Shown: in pieces, positions 1-10,904 of the stretch
How positions within the stretch are numbered: the stretch's first letter is position 1
How the letters are laid out: each line of letters starts with the position of its first letter
From: Delphinus delphis
Lineage: Eukaryota > Chordata > Mammalia > Artiodactyla > Delphinidae
Reading direction: 5' to 3'
Assembly (NCBI RefSeq): GCF_949987515.2
Contig: NW_027192651.1
Coordinates: 4,464,001-4,528,000 of the forward strand
DNA length: 64,000 nucleotides
Notes under the pieces: model-generated
The model's database searches: none
Told to the model about the DNA's origin: nothing
What the model saw: only the letters and a program-made list of their open reading frames with translations
Made by a program: the position numbers and the translations under genes

Positions 1-638
1 CCCTTTGAAGTCATATTGCATGGTACCCATTCCACGGGTTTCAACTACCCAGGTTTAAGGTATTCTTCCTTCAGCTAAAACATGCATGTGGAACCTAGAG
101 TATGATCAACCATGTGATCGGGAGACATGTTCAAATATGTCTCAGTTTTCCTCCCCTGGTACTCGGGTGCAACATTCCAGACGCTTTACTAACACTCTCC
201 CCACTTGGAGAGTCAGTCCCTTTAACCTCCTGTTTGGCCCAGTTTGCAATTTCTGCGGAAGATGAACAGGAATAGCGAGAACCAATGAGAGGCTAGCTGG
301 AGGTGTCTGGACGGGCAAATTTAACTCTCATTTCCCACCAGGAAGAGGAATTAACCAAAGGCTCAGCGTGCCGGGCCGGAACCAGATTAGGGCCTGAAGC
401 CATCCTGCGGTGTTGCGGCCAGGTCACAAGAAATCGAGTTGAAGAAAGGAGCTCAGGGGCACTGTAATTCACAAACCTGCAGAGTTATAAATGACAGCTA
501 TCGTCCAAAAATAGACTGAAGTAAGGCTGCCAAGAGGACTTGAAAGCGGGGCAGAATTGCAGGAAACCAATTTCAGGAGGTAGACTGGAATTGCATTGAA
601 AGCATAGGAAAAGAGGCAGAACGTCCACAATGATGCAC
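1..638 (+). repeat. Left part of the monomer, origin uncertain
   Basis: This stretch has no open frame conserved as a protein and no similarity I can name securely. It holds a CCAAT motif (about 281-285), several CpGs between 360 and 440, and runs such as GGCCTGAAGCCATCCTGCGG. Since the right part is an L1 3' end, the left part could be an L1 5'UTR, making the monomer a shortened L1; that is a guess from composition and order only. The same stretch opens every monomer in the window, including the diverged A, B and C forms. Confidence 0.5.
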
Positions 639-710
639 TTGGCCAAAAAGGGCGTATGCGTTTTTTCCTGAATATATTCAGGAAAAAACGCATATGCCCT
701 TTTTGGCCAA
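639..710. repeat. 72-bp palindrome of monomer 1
   Basis: The arms are 36 bp each with no spacer and are bounded by TTGGCC and GGCCAA. One mismatch is present. The core is AT-rich (GAATATATTC) and flanked by T6 and A6 runs. A transcript of either strand would fold into a long hairpin. It produces the recurrent short minus-strand frames of about 85 codons, which are not real genes. Confidence 0.95.
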
Positions 711-719
711 CCAAGCAAG

Positions 720-1550
720 CTTGCAAAGGAAATCTGCACTACAATGAAGTCTCACTTCCCCCCGGTCAAAAGGGCCATCTGAAAAAAGTGTAAAATCCAG
801 AAAGGCAGGACAGGCCATGGAGAACTGGGAGCCTTGTTATGCTGATGGGCGGGATGTAAATTGCCAACAGACACTCGGGAAAAGTGTATGGTGTTTCCTG
901 AAACATCTAAAAAACAAAGCAACAGAGCCTAGGGCACTGCCACTTATGGTCCTATAGCTTAGGGAAATTAAAATCAAAAAGACACAGCCACCCCAAAGTT
1001 TGGGACGCCTCTGTTTACAAGAACCTCGTTTACAGTACAAGTTCAACATCGCAGAAAGTGAAAAATGGATAAAGAAGTTGTGGTATTTACTTACAAAGCA
1101 ATATCACTCAGCAATGAAATCTATGTCATCAGGCCCTTAGCATCACAATGAGTGGATTCAGGTATGATGATTCTAACTGAAATAAGTCACACAGAAAAAG
1201 AAACATCATAAGATATCAGTAATACACGGAATGTAAACTTGGCTACACAGGAACTGAATTACAGAACAGAACAGGGTCTCAAATTTAGAAAACCAACTTA
1301 TGCTTGCTTAAGGGTAAAGGTGAGTTGGGGTGCTGCATAAAACCAGAGATTGAAATGAGCACAGATAAAGTTCCTTAAGTCAAATATGGAATAGACAAGA
1401 GCTACTCCTTGCTCAACGAAATGGACTCACCACCGCATATTAAACGCCTAAGAATGTACCTGACTAGTAAGTATCGTACAACCTATGGATTGCTATGTCT
1501 CCGAAAGAGAATCAAGCATGTGTACAGGGGCATAAACGCAGCAGTGATAG
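720..1550 (+). mobile_element. L1-derived right part of the monomer (ORF2 tail and 3'UTR, degenerate)
   Basis: The order and wording of this segment follow the end of a mammalian L1: a TACAATGAAGTCTCAC block like the L1 ACAATGAGATATCACC block, then GGGATGTAAATTGCC, GGATAAAGAAGTTGTGGTA, CAATATCACTCAGCAATGAAATC, AACTGAAATAAGTCACACAG, AACATCATAAGATATCA, and GGGTAAAGGTGAGTTGGGG corresponding to the L1 3'UTR purine-rich segment. The intact-looking L1 tail at 10905-11652 allows a direct comparison within this window. Stops and indels rule out coding. L1 as a component of cetacean heterochromatic satellite has been reported before. Confidence 0.85.
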
Positions 1551-1580
1551 GATTGGAGAGGTTCGGTGAGCAAATGAAGA

Positions 1581-3159
1581 CCCTTTGAAGTCATATTGCA
1601 TGGTACCCATTACACAGGTCTCAACTCTCCAGGTTTAAGGTATTCTTCCTTCAGCTAAAACATGCATGTGGAACCCAAGTATGATCAACCATGTGAACGG
1701 GAGACTTGTTCAAATATGTCTCAGTTTTCCTCCCCTGTTACTCGGGTGCAACATTCCAGACGCTTTACTAACACTCTCCCCACTTGGAGAGTCAGCGCTT
1801 TTAACCTCCTGTTTGGCCCAGTTTGCAATTTCTGCGGAAGATGAACAGGAATAGCGAGAACCAATGAGAGGCTAGCTGAAGGTGTCTGGACGGGCAAATT
1901 TAACTCTCATTTCCCACCAGGAAGAGGAAATAACCAAAGGCTCAGCGTGCCGTGCCGGAACCAGATTAGGGCCTGAAGCCATCCTGCGGTGTTGCGGCCA
2001 GGTCACAAGAAAGCGAGTTGAAGAAAGGAGCTCAGGGGCACTGTAATTCACAAACCTGCAGAGTTATAAATGACAGCTATCGTCCAAAAATAGACTGAAG
2101 TAAGGCTGCCAAGAGGACTTGAAAGCGGGGCAGAATTGCAAGAAACCGATTTCAGGAGGTAGACTGGAATTGCATTGAAAGCATAGGAAAAGAGGCAGAA
2201 CGTCCACAATGATGCACTTGGCCAAAAAGGGCGTATGCGTTTTTTCCTGAATATATTCAGGAAAAAACGCATACGCCCTTTTTGGCCAACCAAGCAAGCT
2301 TGCAAAGGAAATCTGCACTACAATGAAGTCTCACTTCCCCCCGGTCAAAAGGGCCATCTGAAAAAAGTGTAAAATCCAGAAAGGCAGGACAGGCCATGGA
2401 GAGCTGGGAGCCTTGTTATGCTGATGGGCGGGATGTAAATTGCCAACAGAAACTCGGGAGAAGTGTATGGTGTTTCCTGAAACATCTAAAAAACAAAGCA
2501 ACAGAGCCTAGGGCACTTCCACTTATGGTCCTATAGCTTAGGGAAATTAAAATCAAAAACACACAGCCACCCCAAAGTTTGGAACGGCTCTGTTTACAAG
2601 AACCTCGTTTACAGTACAAGTTCAACATCGCAGAAAGTGAAAAATGGATAAAGAAGTTGTGGTATTCACTTACAAAGCAATATCACTCAGCAATGAAATC
2701 TATGTCATCAGGCCCTTAGCAGCACAATGAGTGGATTCAGGTATGATGATTCTAACTGAAATAAGTCACACAGAAAAAGAAACATCATAAGATATCAGTA
2801 ATACACGGAATGGAAACTTGGCTACACAGGAACTGAATTACAGAACAGAACAGGGTCTCAAATTTAGAAAAACAACTTATGCTTGCTTAAGGGTAAAGGT
2901 GAGTTGGGGTGCTGCATAAAACCAGAGATTGAAATGAGCACAGATAAAGTTCCTTAAGCCAAATATGGAATAGACAAGAGCTACTCCTTGCTCAACGAAA
3001 TGGACTCAACACCGCATATTAAACGCCTAAGAATGTACCTGACTTGTAAGTATCTTAAAACCTATGGATTGCTATGTCTCCGAAAGAGAATCAAGCATGT
3101 GTACAGGGGCATAAACGCAGCAGTGATAGGATTGGAGAGGTTCGGTGAGCAAATGAAGA
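1581..3159 (+). repeat. Satellite monomer 2 (class 2)
   Basis: This full monomer is 1579 bp. The palindrome at 2218-2289 is perfect over 72 bp. Class 2 markers are CCCAAGTATG, GTGAACGGGAG and TTTGGAACGGCTCTG. It ends with the CTTGTAAGTATCTTAAAACC variant rather than the CGTACAACC form of monomer 1. Confidence 0.92.
2218..2289. repeat. Perfect 72-bp palindrome, reference copy
   Basis: All 36 base pairs of the two arms match with no spacer; the dyad centre lies between 2253 and 2254. Around the centre (2243-2264) two TTCnnGAA blocks sit back to back, separated by four bases. Perfect or near-perfect copies recur once per monomer across the window, at about monomer position 638. Confidence 0.97.
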
Positions 3160-4738
3160 CCCTTTGAAGTCATATTGCATGGTACCCATTACACGGGTCT
3201 CAACTCTCCAGGTTTAAGGTATTCTTCCTTCAGCTAAAACATGCATGTGGAACCCAAGTATGATCAACCATGTGAACGGGAGACGTGTTCAAATATGTCT
3301 CAGTTTTCCTCCCCTGTTACTCGGGTGCAACATTCCAGACGCTTTACTAACACTCTCCCCACTTGGAGAGTCAGCGCCTTTAACCTCCTGTTTGGCCCAG
3401 TTTGCAATTTCTGCGGAAGATGAACAGGAATAGCGAGAACCAATGAGAGGCTAGCTGAAGGTGTCTGGACGGGCAAATTTAACTCTCATTTCCCACCAGG
3501 AAGAGGAAATAACCAAAGGCTCAGCGTGCCGTGCCGGAACCAGATTAGGGCCTGAAGCCATCCTGCGGTGTTGCGGCCAGGTCACAAGAAATCGAGTTGA
3601 AGAAAGGAGCTCAGGGGCACTGTAATTCACAAACCTGCAGAGTTATAAATGACAGCTATCGTCCAAAATTAGACTGAAGGAAGGCTGCCAAGAGGACTTG
3701 AAAGCGGGGCAGAATTGCAAGAAACCGATTTCAGGAGGTAGACTGGAATTGCATTGAAAGCATAGGAAAAGAGGCAGAACGTCCACAATGATGCACTTGG
3801 CCAAAAAGGGCGTATGCGTTTTTTCCTGAATATATTCAGGAAAAAACGCATACGCCCTTTTTGGCCAACCAAGCAAGCTTGCAAAGGAAATCTGCACTAC
3901 AATGAAGTCTCACTTCCCCCCGGTCAAAAGGGCCATCTGAAAAAAGTGTAAAATCCAGAAAGGCAGGACAGGCCATGGAGAACTGGGAGCCTTGTTATGC
4001 TGATGGGCGGGATGTAAATTGCCAACAGACACTCGGGAGAAGTGTATGGTGTTTCCTGAAACATCTAAAAAACAAAGCAACAGAGCCTAGGGCACTGCCA
4101 CTTATGGTCCTATAGCTTAGGGAAATTAAAATCAAAAAGACACAGCCACCCCAAAGTTTGGGACGCCTCTGTTTACAAGAACCTCGTTTACAGTACAAGT
4201 TCAACATCGCAGAAAGTGAAAAATGGATAAAGAAGTTGTGGTATTTACTTACAAAACAATATCACTCAGCAATGAAATCTATGTCATAAGGCCCTTAGCA
4301 TCACAATGAGTGGATTCAGGTATGATGATTCTAACTGAAATAAGTCACACAGAAAAAGAAACATCATAAGATATCAGTAATACACGGAATGGAAACTTGG
4401 CTACACAGGAACTGAATTACAGAACAGAACGGGGTCTCAAATTTAGAAAAACAACTTATGCTTGCTTAAGGGTAAAGGTGAGTTGGGGTGCTGCATAAAA
4501 CCAGAGATTGAAATGAGCACAGATAAAGTTCCTTAAGCCAAATATGGAATAGACAAGAGCTACTCCTTGCTCAACGAAATGGACTCAACACCGCATATTA
4601 AACGCCTAAGAATGTACCTGACTTGTAAGTATCTTAAAACCTATGGATTGCTATGTCTCCGAAAGAGAATCAAGCATGTGTACAGGGGCATAAACGCAGC
4701 AGTGATAGGATTGGAGAGGTTCGGTGAGCAAATGAAGA
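3160..4738 (+). repeat. Satellite monomer 3 (class 2, out of phase)
   Basis: This full monomer is 1579 bp. It follows another class 2 monomer, breaking the class 1/class 2 alternation. It shares CCAAAATTAGACTGAAGGAAGG (around 3664-3685) with monomer 5 but has the GGGACGCCTCTG marker of class 1 in its right half, so it is mosaic. Palindrome at 3797-3868, perfect. Confidence 0.92.
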
Positions 4739-6318
4739 CCCTTTGAAGTCATATTGCATGGTACCCATTCCACGGGTTTCAACTACCCAGGTTTAAGGTA
4801 TTCTTCCTTCAGCTAAAACATGCATGTGGAACCTAGAGTATGATCAACCATGTGATCGGGAGACATGTTCAAATATGTCTCAGTTTTCCTCCCCTGGTAC
4901 TCGGGTGCAACATTCCAGACGCTTTACTAACACTCTCCCCACTTGGAGAGTCAGTCCCTTTAACCTCCTGTTTGGCCCAGTTTGCAATTTCTGCGGAAGA
5001 TGAACAGGAATAGCGAGAACCAATGAGAGGCTAGCTGGAGGTGTCTGGACGGGCAAATTTAACTCTCATTTCCCACCAGGAAGAGGAATTAACCAAAGGC
5101 TCAGCGTGCCGGGCCGGAACCAGATTAGGGCCTGAAGCCATCCTGCGGTGTTGCGGCCAGGTCACAAGAAAGCGAGTTGAAGAAAGGAGCTCAGGGGCAC
5201 TGTAATTCACAAACCTGCAGAGTTATAAATGACAGCTATCGTCCAAAAATAGACTGAAGTAAGGCTGCCAAGAGGACTTGAAAGCGGGGCAGAATTGCAG
5301 GAAACTGATTTCAGGAGGTAGACTGGAATTGCATTGAAAGCATAGGAAAAGAGGCAGAACGTCCACAATGATGCACTTGGCCAAAAAGGGCGTATGCGTT
5401 TTTTCCTGAATATATTCAGGAAAAAACGCATACGCCCTTTTTGGCCAACCAAGCAAGCTTGCAAAGGAAATCTGCACTACAATGAAGTCTCACTTCCCCC
5501 CGGTCAAAAGGGCCATCTGAAAAAAGTGTAAAATCCAGAAAGGCAGGACAGGCCATGGAGAACTGGGAGCCTTGTTATGCTGATGGGCGGGATGTAAATT
5601 GCCAACAGACACTCGGGAGAAGTGTATGGTGTTTCCTGAAACATCTAAAAAACAAAGCAACAGAGCCTAGGGCACTGCCACTTATGGTCCTATAGCTTAG
5701 GGAAATTAAAATCAAAAAGACACAGCCACCCCAAAGTTTGGGACGCCTCTGTTTACAAGAACCTCGTTTACAGTACAAGTTCAACATCGCAGAAAGTGAA
5801 AAATGGATAAAGAAGTTGTGGTATTTACTTACAAAGCAATATCACTCAGCAATGAAATCTATGTCATCAGGCCCTTAGCATCACAATGAGTGGATTCAGG
5901 TATGATGATTCTAACTGAAATAAGTCACACAGAAAAAGAAACATCATAAGATATCAGTAATACACGGAATGTAAACTTGGCTACACAGGAACTGAATTAC
6001 AGAACAGAACAGGGTCTCAAATTTAGAAAACCAACTTATGCTTGCTTAAGGGGAAAGGTGACTTGGGGTGCTGCATAAAACCAGAGATTGAAATGAGCAC
6101 AGATAAAGTTCCTTAAGTCAAATATGGAATAGACAAGAGGTACTCCTTGCTCAACGAAATGGACTCAACACCGCATATTAAATGCCTAAGAATGTACCTG
6201 ACTAGTAAGTATCGTACAACCTATGGATTGCTATGTCTCCGAAAGAGAATCAAGCACGTGTACAGGGGCATAAACGCAGCAGTGATAGGATTGGAGAGGT
6301 TCGGTGAGCAAATGAAGA
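4739..6318 (+). repeat. Satellite monomer 4 (class 1)
   Basis: This full monomer is 1580 bp. Its first part is nearly the same as monomer 1. It shares private variants with monomer 6: GGGGAAAGGTGACTTGGGG, GACAAGAGGTACTCC, AAATGCCTAAG and CAAGCACGTG. Palindrome at 5377-5448, perfect. Confidence 0.92.
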
Positions 6319-7897
6319 CCCTTTGAAGTCATATTGCATGGTACCCATTACACGGGTCTCAACTACCCAGGTTTAAGGTATTCTTCCTTCAGCTAAAACA
6401 TGCATGTGGAACCCAAGTATGATCAACCATGTGAACGGGAGACGTGTTCAAATATGTCTCAGTTTTCCTCCCCTGGTACTCGGGTGCAACATTCCAGACG
6501 CTTTACTAACACTCTCCCCACTTGGAGAGTCAGCGCCTTTAACCTCCTGTTTGGCCCAGTTTGCAATTTCTGCGGAAGATGAACAGGAATAGCGAGAACC
6601 AATGAGAGGCTAGCTGAAGGTGTCTGGACGGGCAAATTTAACTCTCATTTCCCACCAGGAAGAGGAAATAACCAAAGGCTCAGCGTGCCGTGCCGGAACC
6701 AGATTAGGGCCTGAAGCCATCCTGCGGTGTTGCGGCCAGGTCACAAGAAATCGAGTTGAAGAAAGGAGCTCAGGGGCACTGTAATTCACAAACCTGCAGA
6801 GTTATAAATGACAGCTATCGTCCAAAATTAGACTGAAGGAAGGCTGCCAAGAGGACTTGAAAGCGGGGCAGAATTGCAAGAAACCGATTTCAGGAGGTAG
6901 ACTGGAATTGCATTGAAACCATAGGAAAAGAGGCAGAACGTCCACAATGATGCACTTGGCCAAAAAGGGCGTATGCGTTTTTTCCTGAATATATTCAGGA
7001 AGAAACGCATACGCCCTTTTTGGCCAACCAAGCAAGCTTGCAAAGGAAATCTGCACTACAATGAAGTCTCACTTCCCCCCGGTCAAAAGGGCCATCTGAA
7101 AAAAGTGTAAAATCCAGAAAGGCAGGACAGGCCATGGAGAACTGGGAGCCTTGTTATGCTGATGGGCGGGATGTAAATTGCCAACAGACACTTGGGAGAA
7201 GTGTATGGTGTTTCCTGAAACATCTAAAAAACAAAGCAACAGAGCCTAGGGCACTTCCACTTATGGTCCTATAGCTTAGGGAAATTAAAATCAAAAAGAC
7301 ACAGCCACCCCAAAGTTTGGAACGGCTCTGTTTACAAGAACCTCGTTTACAGTACAAGTTCAACATCGCAGAAAGTGAAAAATGGATAAAGAAGTTGTGG
7401 TATTCACTTACAAAGCAATATCACTCAGCAATGAAATCTATGTCATCAGGCCCTTAGCAGCACAATGAGTGGATTCAGGTATGATGATTCTAACTGAAAT
7501 AAGTCACACAGAAAAAGAAACATCATAAGATATCAGTAATACACGGAATGGAAACTTGGCTACACAGGAACTGAATTACAGAACAGAACAGGGTCTCAAA
7601 TTTAGAAAACCAACTTATGCTTGCTTAAGGGTAAAGGTGAGTTGGGGTGCTGCATAAAACCAGAGATTGAAATGAGCACAGACAAAGTTCCTTAAGCCAA
7701 ATATGGAATAGACAAGAGCTACTCCTTGCTCAACGAAATGGACTCAACACCGCATATTAAACGCCTAAGAATGTACCTGACTTGTAAGTATCTTAAAACC
7801 TATGGATTGCTATGTCTCCGAAAGAGAATCAAGCATGTGTATGGGGGCATAAACGCAGCAGTGATAGGATTGGAGAGGTTCGGTGAGCAAATGAAGA
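6319..7897 (+). repeat. Satellite monomer 5 (class 2)
   Basis: This full monomer is 1579 bp. Its start is a hybrid of the two classes (ACACGGGTCTCAACTACCC), also seen in monomer 7. The palindrome at 6956-7027 has one mismatch (CAGGAAGAAACGC in the right arm). GTGTATGGGGGCATAAACG near 7840 is private to this copy. Confidence 0.92.
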
Positions 7898-9477
7898 CCC
7901 TTTGAAGTCATATTGCATGGTACCCATTCCACGGGTTTCAACTACCCAGGTTTAAGGTATTCTTCCTTCAGCTAAAACATGCATGTGGAACCTAGAGTAT
8001 GATCAACCATGTGATCGGGAGACATGTTCAAATATGTCTCAGTTTTCCTCCCCTGGTACTCGGGTGCAACATTCCAGACGCTTTACTAACACTCTCCCCA
8101 CTTGGAGAGTCAGTCCCTTTAACCTCCTGTTTGGCCCAGTTTGCAATTTCTGCGGAAGATGAACAGGAATAGCGAGAACCAATGAGAGGCTAGCTGGAGG
8201 TGTCTGGACGGGCAAATTTAACTCTCATTTCCCACCACGAAGAGGAATTAACCAAAGGCTCAGCGTGCCGGGCCAGAACCAGATTAGGGCCTGAAGCCAT
8301 CCTGCGGTGTTGCGGCCAGGTCACAAGAAAGCGAGTTGAAGAAAGGAGCTCAGGAGCACTGTAATTCACAAACCTGCAGAGTTATAAATGACAGCTATCG
8401 TCCAAAAATAGACTGAAGTAAGGCTGCCAAGAGGACTTGAAAGCGGGGCAGAATTGCAGGAAACCGATTTCAGGAGGTAGACTGGAATTGCATTGAAAGC
8501 ATAGGAAAAGAGGCAGAACGTCCACAATGATGCACTTGGCCAAAAAGGGCGTATGCGTTTTTTCCTGAATATATTCAGGAAAAAACGCATACGCCCTTTT
8601 TGGCCAACCAAGCAAGCTTGCAAAGGAAATCTGCACTACAATGAAGTCTCACTTCCCCCCGGTCAAAAGGGCCATCTGAAAAAAGTGTAAAATCCAGAAA
8701 GGCAGGACAGGCCATGGAGAACTGGGAGCCTTGTTATGCTGATGGGCGGGATGTAAATTGCCAACAGACACTCGGGAGAAGTGTATGGTGTTTCCTGAAA
8801 CATCTAAAAAACAAAGCAACAGAGCCTAGGGCACTGCCACTTATGGTCCTATAGCTTAGGGAAATTAAAATCAAAAAGACACAGCCACCCCAAAGTTTGG
8901 GACGCCTCTGTTTACAAGAACCTCGTTTACAGTACAAGTTCAACATCGCAGAAAGTGAAAAATGGATAAAGAAGTTGTGGTATTTACTTACAAAGCAATA
9001 TCACTCAGCAATGAAATCTATGTCATCAGGCCCTTAGCATCACAATGAGTGGATTCAGGTATGATGATTCTAACTGAAATAAGTCACACAGAAAAAGAAA
9101 CATCATAAGATATCAGTAATACACGGAATGTAAACTTGGCTACACAGGAACTGAATTACAGAACAGAACAGGGTCTCAAATTTAGAAAACCAACTTATGC
9201 TTGCTTAAGGGGAAAGGTGACTTGGGGTGCTGCATAAAACCAGAGATTGAAATGAGCACAGATAAAGTTCCTTAAGTCAAATATGGAATAGACAAGAGGT
9301 ACTCCTTGCTCAACGAAATGGACTCAACACCGCATATTAAATGCCTAAGAATGTACCTGACTAGTAAGTATCGTACAACCTATGGATTGCTATGTCTCTG
9401 AAAGAGAATCAAGCACGTGTACAGGGGCATAAACGCAGCAGTGATAGGATTGGAGAGGTTCGGTGAGCAAATGAAGA
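7898..9477 (+). repeat. Satellite monomer 6 (class 1)
   Basis: This full monomer is 1580 bp, a near copy of monomer 4 at a distance of 3,159 bp, including its private right-half variants. Single differences such as CACCACGAAGAGG (about 8233) and GTCTCTGAAAG (about 9394) mark later point mutations. Palindrome at 8536-8607, perfect. Confidence 0.92.
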
Positions 9478-10513
9478 CCCTTTGAAGTCATATTGCATGG
9501 TACCCATTACACGGGTCTCAACTACCCAGGTTTAAGGTATTCTTCCTTCAGCTAAAACATGCATGTGGAACCCAAGTATGATCAACCATGTGAACGGGAG
9601 ACGTGTTCAAATATGTCTCAGTTTTCCTCCCCTGGTACTCGGGTGCAACATTCCAGACGCTTTACTAACACTCTCCCCACTTGGAGAGTCAGCGCCTTTA
9701 ACCTCCTGTTTGGCCCAGTTTGCAATTTCTGCGGAAGATGAACAGGAATAGCGAGAACCAATGAGAGGCTAGCTGAAGGTGTCTGGACGGGCAAATTTAA
9801 CTCTCATTTCCCACCAGGAAGAGGAAATAACCAAAGGCTCAGCGTGCCGTGCCGGAACCAGATTAGGGCCTGAAGCCATCCTGCGGTGTTGCGGCCAGGT
9901 CACAAGAAAGCAAGTTGAAGAAAGGAGCTCAGGGGCACTGTAATTCACAAACCTGCAGAGTTATAAATGACAGCTATCGTCCAAAAATAGACTGAAGTAA
10001 GGCTGCCAAGAGGACTTGAAAGCGGGGCAGAATTGCAGGAAACCGATTTCAGGAGGTAGACTGGAATTGCATTGAAAGCATAGGAAAAGAGGCAGAACGT
10101 CCACAATGATGCACTTGGCCAAAAAGGGTGTATGCGTTTTTTCCTGAATATATTCAGAAAAAAACGCATACGCCCTTTTTGGCCAACCAAGCAAGCTTGC
10201 AAAGGAAATCTGCACTACAATGAAGTCTCACTTCCCCCCGGTCCAAAGGGCCATCTGAAAAAAGTGTAAAATCCAGAAAGGCAGGACAGGCCATGGAGAA
10301 CTGGGAGCCTTGTTATGCTGATGGGCGGGATGTATATTGCCAACAGAAACTCGGGAGAAGTGTATGGTGTTTCCTGAAACATCTAAAAAACAAAGCAACA
10401 GAGCCTAGGGCACTTCCACTTATGGTCCTATAGCTTAGGGAAATTAAAATCAAAAAGATACAGCCACCCCAAAGTTTGGGACGACTCTGTTTACAAGAAT
10501 CTCGTTTACCGTA
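9478..10513 (+). repeat. Satellite monomer 7, modern part (class 2, truncated by the island)
   Basis: The left part matches monomer 5 at a distance of 3,159 bp as far as about 9900. The palindrome at 10115-10186 has two imperfections (AAGGGTGTATGCG; ATTCAGAAAAAAACG). Diagnostic modern variants persist to about 10513, after which the sequence follows the island unit and equals 22120 onward at a distance of 11,606 bp. Confidence 0.88.
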
Positions 10514-10904
10514 CAAGTTCAATATCACAGAAAGTGAAAAATGGATAAAGAAGTTGTGGTACTTACGTACAATGCAATATCACTTAGCAATGAAATCTAT
10601 GTCATCAGGCCCGTAGCAGCACAATGAGTGGATTCAGGTATGGTGATTCTAACTGAAATAAGTCACACAGAAAAAGAAACATCATAAGATATTATTAATA
10701 CACGGAATGTGAACTTGGCTACCCATGAACTGAATTACAAAGCAGAACAGGGTCTCAACTTTAGAAAACCAACATATGCCTGCTTAAGGGGGAAGGTGAG
10801 TTGGGGTGCTGCATAAAAGCAGAGTTTGAAATTAGCACAGATACCGTTCCATAAGCCAAATATGTAATAGACAAGACCTACCCCTTGCTCAACGAAATGG
10901 ATTC
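10514..10904 (+). repeat. Old-type satellite remnant joined to L1
   Basis: This is the right-half portion of a monomer. It has variants unlike the left array but like diverged monomer B: GAATGTGAACTTGGCTACCC, AATTAGCACAGATACCGTTCC and CAAATATGTAATAGACAAG. It stops within GAAATGGATTCAACA, where the modern monomers continue with about 250 further bases. The next base begins an L1 tail. Confidence 0.75.

Larger units (their letters stand above)
1..1580 (+). repeat. Satellite monomer 1 (class 1)
   Basis: This full monomer of 1580 bp is set by the phase marker. Anatomy used for all monomers: a left part of unknown origin (1-638), the palindrome (639-710), and an L1-derived right part (about 720-1550). 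The palindrome has a single mismatch here (CATATG instead of CATACG in the right arm). Its start reads ATTCCACGGGTTTCAACTACC, and it has a GTATCGTACAACC variant near the end that recurs in monomers 4 and 6. It is closest to monomer 4, 4,738 bp downstream. Confidence 0.92.
1..10513 (+). repeat. Left cetacean-type satellite array, about 1,580-bp monomer
   Basis: Six complete monomers and part of a seventh run head to tail. The phase marker CCCTTTGAAGTCAT occurs at 1, 1581, 3160, 4739, 6319, 7898 and 9478, giving steps of 1579 or 1580 bp. Two variant classes alternate. Class 1 (monomers 1, 4, 6) reads CCTAGAGTATG about 90 bp into the unit; class 2 (monomers 2, 3, 5, 7) reads CCCAAGTATG. The basic higher-order unit is therefore a dimer of 3,159 bp, broken once by two class 2 monomers in a row. 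Length and family fit the delphinid form of the common cetacean satellite; that naming rests on known monomer length and L1 content, not on a database search. Confidence 0.93.

Noticed and set aside
469..739. Pairs of overlapping minus-strand frames of 84-85 codons repeated in almost every monomer
   Set aside because: They run through the palindrome and only repeat because the DNA does. The two frames overlap each other, both are open with similar peptides, and indels or stops appear in diverged copies with no sign of protein constraint.
1555..1575. GGTTCGGTGAG as a polymerase III B box
   Set aside because: Only the first six bases fit the B-box consensus, with no A box at the right distance and no terminator.
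1561..1580. Possible CENP-B box at GGTTCGGTGAGCAAATG and near the TTTTCGTACCCTGG and CTCCCGACTTGG variants
   Set aside because: None fits NTTCGNNNNANNCGGGN on either strand: the required A or the CGGG spacing is missing. I found no full CENP-B box.
1..10513. CRISPR array or bacterial tandem repeats
   Set aside because: Units of 1,580 bp with no unique spacers and L1-derived halves are a eukaryotic satellite; CRISPR repeats are 20-40 bp with spacers of similar size.
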